The position numbers and the translations under genes are program-made. The notes under the pieces are model-generated. The model was not told where the DNA came from. It was given only the letters and a program-made list of their open reading frames with translations, and searched no databases. A stretch of DNA of 64,000 bases from Bacteroidota bacterium. GTDB lineage: Bacteria; Bacteroidota; Bacteroidia; Bacteroidales; F082. The DNA lies in NCBI GenBank assembly GCA_016845105.1, contig JAERTF010000047.1, positions 82,329 to 146,328 on the forward strand. Direction: 5' to 3'. This document shows, one piece after another, positions 29,292-36,807 of the stretch (position 1 is the stretch's first letter; each line of letters opens with the position of its first letter).

Positions 29292-29322
29292 CAAATGTAT
29301 AAAGATGTTCGTTGTTTTGCAA
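29292..29322 (-). promoter_or_regulatory. Promoter of the PPAD-like gene
   Basis: On the minus strand TTG, 20 bp, then TACATTTG: a full match to the Bacteroidota TTG-N19/20-TAnnTTTG promoter. The predicted start of transcription is near 29285, giving a leader of about 40 nt. Confidence 0.75.
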
Positions 29323-29331
29323 TAAAAACAA

Positions 29332-29372
29332 TTTTCTTAACAAATTTAGTTCTTCTAAATTTGTTAAGAAAA
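29332..29372. repeat. Perfect 18-bp hairpin upstream of the PPAD-like promoter
   Basis: TTTTCTTAACAAATTTAG (29332-29349) is exactly complementary to 29355-29372, with the 5-nt loop TTCTT. It lies between two divergent genes, about 10 bp upstream of the -33 box of the deiminase gene and 85 bp upstream of the tatA -7 element. It could be an operator, a boundary terminator on the minus strand (T-rich beyond the stem), or a relic of a mobile element. Confidence 0.8.
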
Positions 29373-29456
29373 CACCTTGTATCATAAAGTAATTATTTGC
29401 CATTGGATTTTGAAGTATCACAAATAAATCAATTACAGAGATAATTTAAATTGTAT

Positions 29457-29464
29457 TACTTTTG
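29457..29464 (+). promoter_or_regulatory. -7 element of tatA
   Basis: TACTTTTG is a perfect TAnnTTTG match. The resulting transcript would start near 29471, after the GTG at 29467, so the ATG at 29488 is chosen as the tatA start. Confidence 0.6.
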
Positions 29465-29487
29465 TAGTGTTAACAAAAAACAATGAA

Positions 29488-29721
29488 ATGGGACTTTTAG
29501 GAAACATAGCACTTGTTCATTATGCTGGTTGGATAGGAACACCTGAGATTATTATTATTGTAGTAATTATACTACTTCTTTTTGGAGGGAAAAAAATACC
29601 TGAGCTTATGCGAGGATTGGGAAAAGGAGTTAAGGAATTTAAAGATGGTGTTGGTGAGGACGGAGAAAAGAAAGGTGAAGACAATCTGGACAGTGAAAAC
29701 AGCAAGTCTAAAAAGGAATAA
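29488..29721 (+). CDS. tatA: Sec-independent protein translocase TatA/TatE-type subunit
   Basis: 77 residues from the ATG at 29488. It has the TatA layout: a short N-terminus, one hydrophobic helix ([22 protein letters not shown]) with the FGGKKIPEL hinge, an amphipathic helix ([14 protein letters not shown]), and a charged tail rich in Lys and Glu. TatA oligomers form the protein-conducting assembly for folded, twin-arginine substrates in the inner membrane. No tatC adjoins it here. A GTG at 29467 would add seven residues but precedes the predicted transcript start. Confidence 0.93.
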   Translation: MGLLGNIALVHYAGWIGTPEIIIIVVIILLLFGGKKIPELMRGLGKGVKEFKDGVGEDGEKKGEDNLDSENSKSKKE

Positions 29722-29737
29722 CCTATTCCGTAAGTTA

Positions 29738-31183
29738 CTAATTGTTTATTAGATCTTTATAGATATTATATCGTTCGATAATATCTTCAACAAAATTATA
29801 AGTTTCATTACCTCGAACATATCCATTGTATACAACTGGGTCGAGGTAGTATTCTTTTTCTGAAAGATTAAGAACACAACTATCAACATTATTTGTCCAC
29901 TTGTTTGGATCCTTATTAAATTTTTGTGCCAAACGTCTTGCGTCAAGCACGTGGCCTAACCCACAGTTATAAGATGCAAATAAAAATTTAATTCTTTCTG
30001 TAGAATCAGTAATTTCATCAGGTATTTGATTCTCAGTATATATTAGATGTCGAACACCAGCATCCAATTGTTGAGTAACACTGGCATTGCTATCAAGTCC
30101 GTATTTTTCCATCACGTGCGGCATTAATTGCATTAACCCAAACGCCCCTACCCAAGACCTCACATTAGGTTTAAACTCTGACTCCTGGTAAACTAACGAG
30201 GCAAGTAATCTCCAATCCCATCCAATTATATTTGCTGCTTCTTTAATATCATTATCATAAGGTGATAATTGTCCGCCAGTATATGAATTATACTGACTGT
30301 TAGCTATTTTTCTAGACCTGATATTCTTAAAATATTTATTATAAAGTAGTCTTGCCTGCAACGAATTATTAAAATCGCTTAGCCATACATTAATAGTATC
30401 AACTAATCCAATTTGGCCTTTTTTTGCTGCCCAGGCAATTTTTTGCGGGAAACTAAGTGGTGTTTTAACATCTATATTTCTAAAGTATCTTGCATTTACA
30501 ATTGCAACATGCTCATCAGCAACGGTAAAGTCAATTTCACCCTTCGACACAGCAGTAATTAACTGTTCAATGTCCCTGTCCTCAACAATAACATTAATTG
30601 TATCAGCTATGTCGTCACTTAATGTTCGTAATCGCTTTTCGAATATGGTACCTTGTTGTACATTGATACTTTTATGAGCCAATTCCAAAGGATTTCTTAG
30701 CAAGTGAGATTCGATTTCGTCTGCAGTTCTCATCTTATCATATCCATCAGGTTTGCGTTGGACCAATACTTGGGTGGTTGTCATTATTGGCATGGTGAAT
30801 GAAAATCTGTTATTTCGCTCAGATGTTACAGTAAGCCCCATGGCAAGTAAATCAATTTCATTATTGTTTAACATGTCGATACTTTTATGCATGTTTGATT
30901 CAATAATTAACTCCAGCTCAACTCCCATATATTCAGTTAGTTCCTTAAGCAGTTCATATTGATAACCAATAGGCTCTCCCCTATATATTAAATAGCTAAC
31001 CGACCCATAATCTGTGGCAGCCCTAAGCTTTTTTCGTGCTAAAACACTATCTAAAACCGCATTATTCGAAATAACAACCTTTGGACTTGTAACTATAATT
31101 CTATTCGAATCACTATTTGATACATTGCAAGAGATGAGAAAAATCGCAAGTAGAAAAACTGAAAATACTGATCGCAGAATCAT
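29738..31183 (-). CDS. mltF: Membrane-bound lytic murein transglycosylase F-like lipoprotein
   Basis: 481 residues. A lipoprotein signal with Cys19 (FLISCNVS) precedes an extracellular solute-binding type 3 domain (about 45-285). A C-terminal SLT lytic transglycosylase domain follows, with the catalytic Glu in LVYQESEFKPNVRSWVGAFG, then LMQLMPHVMEKYG and the late ASYNCGLGHV motif. This is the MltF architecture. It cleaves the MurNAc-GlcNAc bond to make 1,6-anhydro ends; the binding domain regulates it in response to muropeptides in studied homologues. It is convergent with tatA, 16 bp apart. Confidence 0.9.
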   Translation of the reverse strand: MILRSVFSVFLLAIFLISCNVSNSDSNRIIVTSPKVVISNNAVLDSVLARKKLRAATDYGSVSYLIYRGEPIGYQYELLKELTEYMGVELELIIESNMHKSIDMLNNNEIDLLAMGLTVTSERNNRFSFTMPIMTTTQVLVQRKPDGYDKMRTADEIESHLLRNPLELAHKSINVQQGTIFEKRLRTLSDDIADTINVIVEDRDIEQLITAVSKGEIDFTVADEHVAIVNARYFRNIDVKTPLSFPQKIAWAAKKGQIGLVDTINVWLSDFNNSLQARLLYNKYFKNIRSRKIANSQYNSYTGGQLSPYDNDIKEAANIIGWDWRLLASLVYQESEFKPNVRSWVGAFGLMQLMPHVMEKYGLDSNASVTQQLDAGVRHLIYTENQIPDEITDSTERIKFLFASYNCGLGHVLDARRLAQKFNKDPNKWTNNVDSCVLNLSEKEYYLDPVVYNGYVRGNETYNFVEDIIERYNIYKDLINN

Positions 31184-31245
31184 AAATTTCGATATGAAAT
31201 ATCAGACTAAAATACTAAAAATTATTCTTGTTCATTGTATATTGC

Positions 31246-31253
31246 TATCTTTG
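31246..31253 (+). promoter_or_regulatory. -7 element of the lipoprotein gene at 31282
   Basis: TATCTTTG is a perfect TAnnTTTG match, 28 bp before the ATG, in the region between two divergent genes. Confidence 0.55.
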
Positions 31254-31281
31254 TGATGTTAGCTTTAAATAAATATAACTA

Positions 31282-32922
31282 ATGAAGCAGTTACAAAGTA
31301 TTAATATCATAACCCTAATTTCGATTCTGTCTTTTGTATTTTATTTTAGTTTCTCCTCGTGTAAAAAGATAGAGAATCCATCAAACGGTATTAAGGATAC
31401 AATAACATATGATCTTCAAAAATCTACTATCAATATTCAATTTATTGATATCAAAACAAATAAAAACATTGTAGCCTTAAATAACGAAAAGCTTAAAGTT
31501 GTGGTTGTCGGAGAATCGAAAAATGCCATAGCTGATATAGTAGGTATTCAGAATGAAGAATATTTTGCTCAAAAAGGGTTTTTAACTCTTACTATCCTTC
31601 CTGACTTTACACCTAGTAGCGGTTCACCAATAAGGTTTTCTATTAACTATGAATTAAAAAACTATATTTCATCTTCCAAAGAAATAACCATAGACAAAGA
31701 TGGAGATTATATAGTTAGAGTATTTATGGAAAACGCTACTGATCCCACAGAAGGGGTGAGTATAGAAGAGCTGATTAATGCTGGGAATTTATATAATGGT
31801 GTGCTCTTTGATGATGTTACTATTTCTTCTTCAAATGGAGATGCCACCGTAACTATACCTGGTGGCATAAAACTATTGGATAGTGACACAAATAATCTTT
31901 CTGGCAAACTAAATATTACATTAACATATTATGATGGAAAGGTAGATGATGCTTTTGCCTGTATACCCGGAGGAGTAGCAAGTTCTATTTTAAAGAATAA
32001 TAGTATTAGCCCTGCCGTATTTTATAACGCAGGAGTTATTAGTCTTGAAATATATGATTCTGATTTTAAAAAAGCAGCTTTCCTCGAAGAAAAGTCAATT
32101 GATATAGAAATGAACATCCCAGATGGAATTTTTAATCCTGAAACGGGTTCTAATATTAAGCTGGGGGATGATATTCAACTATTCAACTATTTAACTGATA
32201 CAGGTTTATGGGCATATGATGGTGTTGCAAAAGTTGAACAGGGTAGCACTGGTGGATTAATTGTTAATACATCAACGAATAAAACAGGCACATATAATTT
32301 AGGTAATTACGCATGGATTGGCTGTAATAATGGTTCATCGTTTGAAATTACAGGTGATTGTGTACAATGTAGTTCGGTAATGGTTAAGGGCACTGTACGT
32401 AAACAACGAGATAATTCATTTGTTTCAAGTATTTCGCTTGCTGGAAATTGGACTCAAACCTCAGCTGCACCATTTTCAACAGGTAATGTTGGTATATATA
32501 TTGATTGGATTGGGCCCAATGAATGTAACCCTTGTGGTGTTGATCAATCAATTAATCCATTTTTAATAGATGATATGTGTTCGTCGCAAACCTTAAGTTT
32601 ACCATTAATTAACAATGGAGAAGTAACTACATCAATAACTGCTAGTTTTAGTGGTATATGTGCATCCGACACAAATATTGTAATCCTGCCATCCTTTGGA
32701 ATATGGTTACGTCATTTAGATAGTGATTGCTGGAGATGGTCATCAATGAAAAATGGTCAATCCAAGATTTGCAATCTGATTTTTGGTGAAACCTATGTTA
32801 TTGGCACATACTATAATGGTATCTGGAAAGAGTGGGAGTTGGTAATTTCCGAAGAAACCATCTATAACTTTAAACTAGAATTCCCAAAGTCAACTTGCAG
32901 TAATACTTTTGGGATTTTGTAA
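31282..32922 (+). CDS. Hypothetical outer-membrane or surface lipoprotein
   Basis: 546 residues with a lipoprotein signal ending at Cys27 (FSFSSCKKIE). The rest looks entirely beta-rich and Asn/Ser/Gly-rich, as in multidomain extracellular proteins. The only local features are an internal PGG-containing motif (FACIPGGVASS), a short Cys-rich stretch in the C-terminal third (CVQCSSVMVKG, NECNPCG) and a probable carboxypeptidase-regulatory-like beta sandwich near its end. I do not recognise the family. Its 3' end overlaps the convergent small membrane-protein gene by 53 bp. Confidence 0.65.
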   Translation: MKQLQSINIITLISILSFVFYFSFSSCKKIENPSNGIKDTITYDLQKSTINIQFIDIKTNKNIVALNNEKLKVVVVGESKNAIADIVGIQNEEYFAQKGFLTLTILPDFTPSSGSPIRFSINYELKNYISSSKEITIDKDGDYIVRVFMENATDPTEGVSIEELINAGNLYNGVLFDDVTISSSNGDATVTIPGGIKLLDSDTNNLSGKLNITLTYYDGKVDDAFACIPGGVASSILKNNSISPAVFYNAGVISLEIYDSDFKKAAFLEEKSIDIEMNIPDGIFNPETGSNIKLGDDIQLFNYLTDTGLWAYDGVAKVEQGSTGGLIVNTSTNKTGTYNLGNYAWIGCNNGSSFEITGDCVQCSSVMVKGTVRKQRDNSFVSSISLAGNWTQTSAAPFSTGNVGIYIDWIGPNECNPCGVDQSINPFLIDDMCSSQTLSLPLINNGEVTTSITASFSGICASDTNIVILPSFGIWLRHLDSDCWRWSSMKNGQSKICNLIFGETYVIGTYYNGIWKEWELVISEETIYNFKLEFPKSTCSNTFGIL

Positions 32923-33223
32923 ACGGATAAAATTCTTTTGTGGATAAAATCTTTTCCCAATAAATCGAAATTAAATAGTTAATAAAAAGAAAGATTGGAA
33001 TGCCAGTTAAAATTACTGCAATTAAAAGAGCAGTAATCTTTTTCAAGGTTTCTTTTTTATTCTTTTCAAATAATTCCTCTCTTATTTCAAGGATCTCATT
33101 TTCACTCAGGTGTATATAGCTGCACTGTTTGTTTTTCTTAATATAAATACCACTAATATCCTTATCAAAAAAACGATCTCTTTTAAGCCTTATGCTATTA
33201 TTCGCCTTTAGGCTTGTTATCAT
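32870..33223 (-). CDS. Small single-pass or two-pass membrane protein, unknown
   Basis: 117 residues: a basic, Lys-rich N-terminal region (SLKANNSIRLKRDRFFDKD), a helix-forming charged segment (ENEILEIREELFEKNKKETL), one clear membrane helix (ITALLIAVILTGIPIFLFINYLISI), and a short tail. It overlaps the 3' end of the convergent lipoprotein gene by 53 bp. Codon usage is AT-rich like its neighbours. No family recognised, and no convincing promoter was found, so it may not be expressed. Confidence 0.45.
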   Translation of the reverse strand: MITSLKANNSIRLKRDRFFDKDISGIYIKKNKQCSYIHLSENEILEIREELFEKNKKETLKKITALLIAVILTGIPIFLFINYLISIYWEKILSTKEFYPFTKSQKYYCKLTLGILV

Positions 33224-33291
33224 TGCCGATACAGAACCACCAAAACTAAACCACTACCAAGTTAACTGATCACTGTTTAAAATTCACTATC

Positions 33292-34065
33292 TCACCATTC
33301 TGGCTTACGCTTTTCCAGAAAAGCTGTCATCCCAACTTTTCCTTCGTTACCTTCACCAAATAAAGTTCCAAATTCTTGAGCTTCCAGTTTTTCCCCTTCA
33401 CAAAAACTTGACTCCAAACCTTCTCTTACAACCTTCTTTACTTTTTTAATCGCTTGAGGTCCCTTGGCCACGATTAATCCTGCGATTTTCATGGTTTCTT
33501 TCATCAACTCTTCTGGTTCAAAAACCTTTTGTACAAGGCCCATTCTAAGTGCATCTTGTGCTCCAATCATATCTGCAGTCAACAATAAATATAAAGCATC
33601 ACCCATCCCAGTTAGTCGTGGAAGACGTTGTGTTCCTGCATATCCTGGAATTAAGCCAAGATTAACTTCTGGCTGACCAAACTTGGCTTTTGTACTTGCC
33701 AGTCTAAAGTCGCAGCCCATAGCTAGTTCTAACCCTCCACCAAGCGCAAACCCATTAATGGCAGCAATAACCGGTATGTCCATTTTACCAAAACTACTAA
33801 AGGTATTTTGTCCAAGCTCAGAAAATGATTTTCCCTCTTCACTATTCTTATTAACCATTTCGGCGATATCAGCTCCAGCAACAAAAGCTTTACCATCACC
33901 AGTAATAACCATAACTTTCACATCTTTATTGGCTGATATCTCAACAACTAGCTGATCCATTTCATTGAAGAATCTGGTATTTAAAGCATTCATTGCTTTT
34001 GGGCGACTAATGGTCACAACAGCAATCCCATCATTGATTTCAGTATTAAGTATTTCGTAATTCAT
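33292..34065 (-). CDS. Enoyl-CoA hydratase / crotonase
   Basis: 257 residues, full-length crotonase fold. Both catalytic Glu residues of hydratases are present with the canonical 20-residue spacing: Glu113 in LGGGLELAMGCDF and Glu133 in QPEVNLGLIPG. The oxyanion-hole Gly residues (AGADIAEM, GGGLE) are in place. It should add water to short-chain 2-enoyl-CoA such as crotonyl-CoA. That would follow the glutaryl-CoA dehydrogenase step encoded at 2057, or serve butyrate or amino-acid metabolism. The gene is solitary with its own TAnnTTTG promoter. Confidence 0.9.
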   Translation of the reverse strand: MNYEILNTEINDGIAVVTISRPKAMNALNTRFFNEMDQLVVEISANKDVKVMVITGDGKAFVAGADIAEMVNKNSEEGKSFSELGQNTFSSFGKMDIPVIAAINGFALGGGLELAMGCDFRLASTKAKFGQPEVNLGLIPGYAGTQRLPRLTGMGDALYLLLTADMIGAQDALRMGLVQKVFEPEELMKETMKIAGLIVAKGPQAIKKVKKVVREGLESSFCEGEKLEAQEFGTLFGEGNEGKVGMTAFLEKRKPEW

Positions 34066-34088
34066 TTTTTAGATTTTTATGTAAAGAC

Positions 34089-34096
34089 CAAAGTTA
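34089..34096 (-). promoter_or_regulatory. -7 element of the crotonase gene
   Basis: On the minus strand TAACTTTG, a perfect TAnnTTTG, 23 bp before the ATG at 34065. Beyond it, 34105-34180 is a low-complexity GAATGA/GTGTGA-rich stretch with no feature I can name. Confidence 0.55.
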
Positions 34097-34266
34097 GGAA
34101 AAAACAATGAATGAATGAGTGAATGGTTCAATAAGTGTATGAATTTATGAGTGTGTGATTGATTGGTTCAATGATAGAATAATCATCAATTCTAGTACTT
34201 GTAATCCGGTACACCTAATTCATAAAAATATATTATAACTTTATCTTTTCTAATAACATATTCGAA

Positions 34267-35754
34267 ATGGAATTATACCTACTGATAACCAGCATTATAC
34301 TATTAACAATTACACTTTCTGTAGTACTATTTAAAAAAAATGGAAGGATTGATAGTGATGCCCTAAAAAATGAAATTATCTCTTCAGTTAAGGAAGAACT
34401 TCAGGAAACGCGCCGTGAAAACCGCGAACTTAGCAAAGAAAACAGAGAAGAGATAAACACAATATTTAAGGAATTACAAGATTCTCTCTTGAAACGTATT
34501 TCTGAAAATATAATACTTCAAAATGATCAACTTGATTCGTTTTCGAAATCACTACTTGAATTATCTGATAAACTCATAAAAAACTATAATGAATTCCGTG
34601 ATGCAAACAAACTCGATGCAAAAGAAAATCGTGAAGAACTACACAAGGGCCTTAGTTCGTTTGAGCAGAGTTTTGGTAAAAACACAAAGGAGCTAAATGA
34701 ACAACTTCGGTTACGATTTGATGAGCTAAACAAACAGCAATCTGAATTTAATAAACAATCAAAAGAAGCAGTTAAAGACATACAGTTAACAATCGAAAAG
34801 CAACTTATTGCCATAAAAGAGGACAATACCAAGCAACTTGACGAAATGCGAAAGACGGTTGATGAAAAACTCCAAACAACTCTTGAAAAACGATTAGGGG
34901 AATCATTTAAACAGGTGAGTGAACGACTGGAATTGGTTCATAAGGGACTTGGTGAAATGCAAAAGCTTGCCACCGGAGTTGGAGATCTTCAAAAAGTTCT
35001 TTCCAATGTAAAAACACGTGGTATACTTGGAGAATATCAGCTAGGAAATATCTTAGAACAAATTTTGTCGCCAGAACAGTATTCTGAAAATGTGGCAACA
35101 AAAAAAGGAAGTCAGGCAAATGTTGAATTTGCAATTAACCTTCCCGGAAAGATTGATGAAAATGAAGTTTGGTTACCCATTGATTCAAAATTCCCCATTG
35201 AGAATTATCAACTGCTTATGGATGCTTATGATCATGGTGATAAATTGAAAATAGATTCTGCACAAAAGGTATTGCTAAAATCCATAGAGCTATTTGCCAA
35301 AACCATTAGTGAAAAGTATATTGATCCTCCACACACAACCGACTTTGCAATCATGTTTTTACCTATTGAAAGTTTGTATGCTGAGGTTCTTAAACATCCG
35401 GGAACTTTCGAAAAACTTCAACGTGATTACCATATAACTGTAACAGGACCCACTACATTGTCAGCTTTACTAAATAGTTTACAAATGGGATTCCGAACAC
35501 TTGCTGTTCAGAAACGAAGCAGTGAAGTATGGAAAGTTCTTTCCGGAGTAAAAACAGAGTTTGGTAAATTTTCTGAACATCTATCAAAAGTTCACAAGCA
35601 AATAAATACGGCATCAGGATCATTGGATACATTAATAAGCACCCGAACAAATGCAATGGCCAGAAAACTCAGAAGTGTTGAGTCCCTCGATCAAGGTGAA
35701 ACAACCGATGAATTTACTCTTCCCTTGAATCGTGAATTGGATATTGAAGAATAG
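34267..35754 (+). CDS. rmuC: RmuC-family DNA recombination protein
   Basis: 495 residues: an N-terminal membrane anchor (LLITSIILLTITLSVVLF), about 200 residues of charged coiled coil, and the conserved RmuC core (TRGILGEYQLGNILEQIL, NLPGKIDENEVWLPIDSKFP, IMFLPIESLYAEVL, TGPTTLSALLNSL). RmuC limits recombination at inverted repeats and is predicted to be nuclease-like (PD-(D/E)XK superfamily, from the literature). The gene is monocistronic. Two long-palindrome or inverted-repeat features elsewhere in the window would be plausible substrates, but no link is shown. Confidence 0.92.
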   Translation: MELYLLITSIILLTITLSVVLFKKNGRIDSDALKNEIISSVKEELQETRRENRELSKENREEINTIFKELQDSLLKRISENIILQNDQLDSFSKSLLELSDKLIKNYNEFRDANKLDAKENREELHKGLSSFEQSFGKNTKELNEQLRLRFDELNKQQSEFNKQSKEAVKDIQLTIEKQLIAIKEDNTKQLDEMRKTVDEKLQTTLEKRLGESFKQVSERLELVHKGLGEMQKLATGVGDLQKVLSNVKTRGILGEYQLGNILEQILSPEQYSENVATKKGSQANVEFAINLPGKIDENEVWLPIDSKFPIENYQLLMDAYDHGDKLKIDSAQKVLLKSIELFAKTISEKYIDPPHTTDFAIMFLPIESLYAEVLKHPGTFEKLQRDYHITVTGPTTLSALLNSLQMGFRTLAVQKRSSEVWKVLSGVKTEFGKFSEHLSKVHKQINTASGSLDTLISTRTNAMARKLRSVESLDQGETTDEFTLPLNRELDIEE

Positions 35755-35837
35755 TCCATTTCATATGAAAAATCTCATGTAAAAAAGTTTATTTATCTTC
35801 GTAACAACTGGTAAACCACTAACTAAACTACTAAAAG

Positions 35838-36734
35838 ATGAAAAAACTATCTATTGCCATTGCATTCGTATGCATTTCCCTATTATTTATTTTGAATTCA
35901 TGCGATAAAGACGATAATGACAACGATATTAAAACTATATCAGCAACTGTTGTTTATAAAAGTAGCTCATTAGCATCACACAAATCAACACTTAATATCC
36001 TAACAGACAGCACATCATTAACACCATACAATATAGATGGTGAAGCACTGTCGTTATTGTTTGCAACAGCATCAGAAGAAGATGAGGGACTAGTTATTTT
36101 TGGTGATGGGCGACCCGATATTGCTCCAGGTAATGCTACTTTTTATCCCTTCGATTTTGCAAACCTATTGGCTGTGAATAGTACTGTAACACTTAAACCG
36201 GGATATATTGGAGGATTAGTACAGCACATGGTAACAATGTTTGGATATATAGATATATATGTTGATATAGACAATCATGATCGGATATTACGCCTTGCAT
36301 TAGGTGAATATAGTGTTGGTAGTAATACTTACATTCGTGGAGATGTATTATTGCAAGATACAGTAACAAATATCTTCATGTTCTATGATTTAGACAATTA
36401 TTTGTTTACAAATGCAAGACCCACTAACCCATATGTGATTGAAGAAATTCGTGATTTCTTTGATCCAATCAGACCAAATATGGTATACTATCCGCTAAAT
36501 GTATTTCTAGATCCTGATATTTACTTAGATGCTGCTGAATTACAAACCGCTTCTTCCATCTATGTGGAAGTTGATTTTTCAGTGGAAGATTTCGTAATTC
36601 TACAAAATCAATCTTCAACTTCTGGCATTAGTGATTCTGCAATTATAAACAGTTTCAACATTACCCAAAACATTTTGGGACTTGGAAATTCCGGATTAAC
36701 AGCAACTGTTGATTCGCTTGAGATTTATCAATAA
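35838..36734 (+). CDS. Hypothetical lipoprotein, DUF4382-like beta-rich
   Basis: 298 residues with a lipoprotein signal at Cys22 (FILNSCDKDDNDND) and an Asp/Asn-rich linker. The body is beta-rich. I do not recognise it with confidence. The gene is bounded downstream by two hairpins that terminate both strands. A surface or periplasmic location is predicted from the lipobox followed by acidic residues, which in Bacteroidota often acts as a surface-export signal. Confidence 0.6.
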   Translation: MKKLSIAIAFVCISLLFILNSCDKDDNDNDIKTISATVVYKSSSLASHKSTLNILTDSTSLTPYNIDGEALSLLFATASEEDEGLVIFGDGRPDIAPGNATFYPFDFANLLAVNSTVTLKPGYIGGLVQHMVTMFGYIDIYVDIDNHDRILRLALGEYSVGSNTYIRGDVLLQDTVTNIFMFYDLDNYLFTNARPTNPYVIEEIRDFFDPIRPNMVYYPLNVFLDPDIYLDAAELQTASSIYVEVDFSVEDFVILQNQSSTSGISDSAIINSFNITQNILGLGNSGLTATVDSLEIYQ

Positions 36735-36775
36735 AAAAGCCTCAGCATTATATGAATTTCACATATGCCAAGGCT
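36735..36775 (-). terminator. Intrinsic terminator of the long fibre gene
   Basis: On the minus strand AGCC...GCATATG-tgaaatt-CATAT..GC...GGCT forms a long interrupted stem followed by a run of six Ts. It begins directly after the TAA of the convergent lipoprotein gene. Confidence 0.75.
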
Positions 36776-36776
36776 C

Positions 36777-36807
36777 ACCAAAAATCCTACCTTTTGGTAT
36801 TATTTTT
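36777..36807 (+). terminator. Terminator of the lipoprotein gene at 35838
   Basis: ACCAAAA (36777-36783) pairs with TTTTGGT (36792-36798) around an 8-nt loop, then ATTATTTTT follows. It overlaps the end of the convergent fibre gene. Confidence 0.5.

Noticed and set aside
34105..34180. Low-complexity GAATGA/GTGTGA stretch as a functional repeat
   Set aside because: No fixed unit or inverted symmetry; similar loose sequence occurs at 51455-51510 and looks like drifted spacer.
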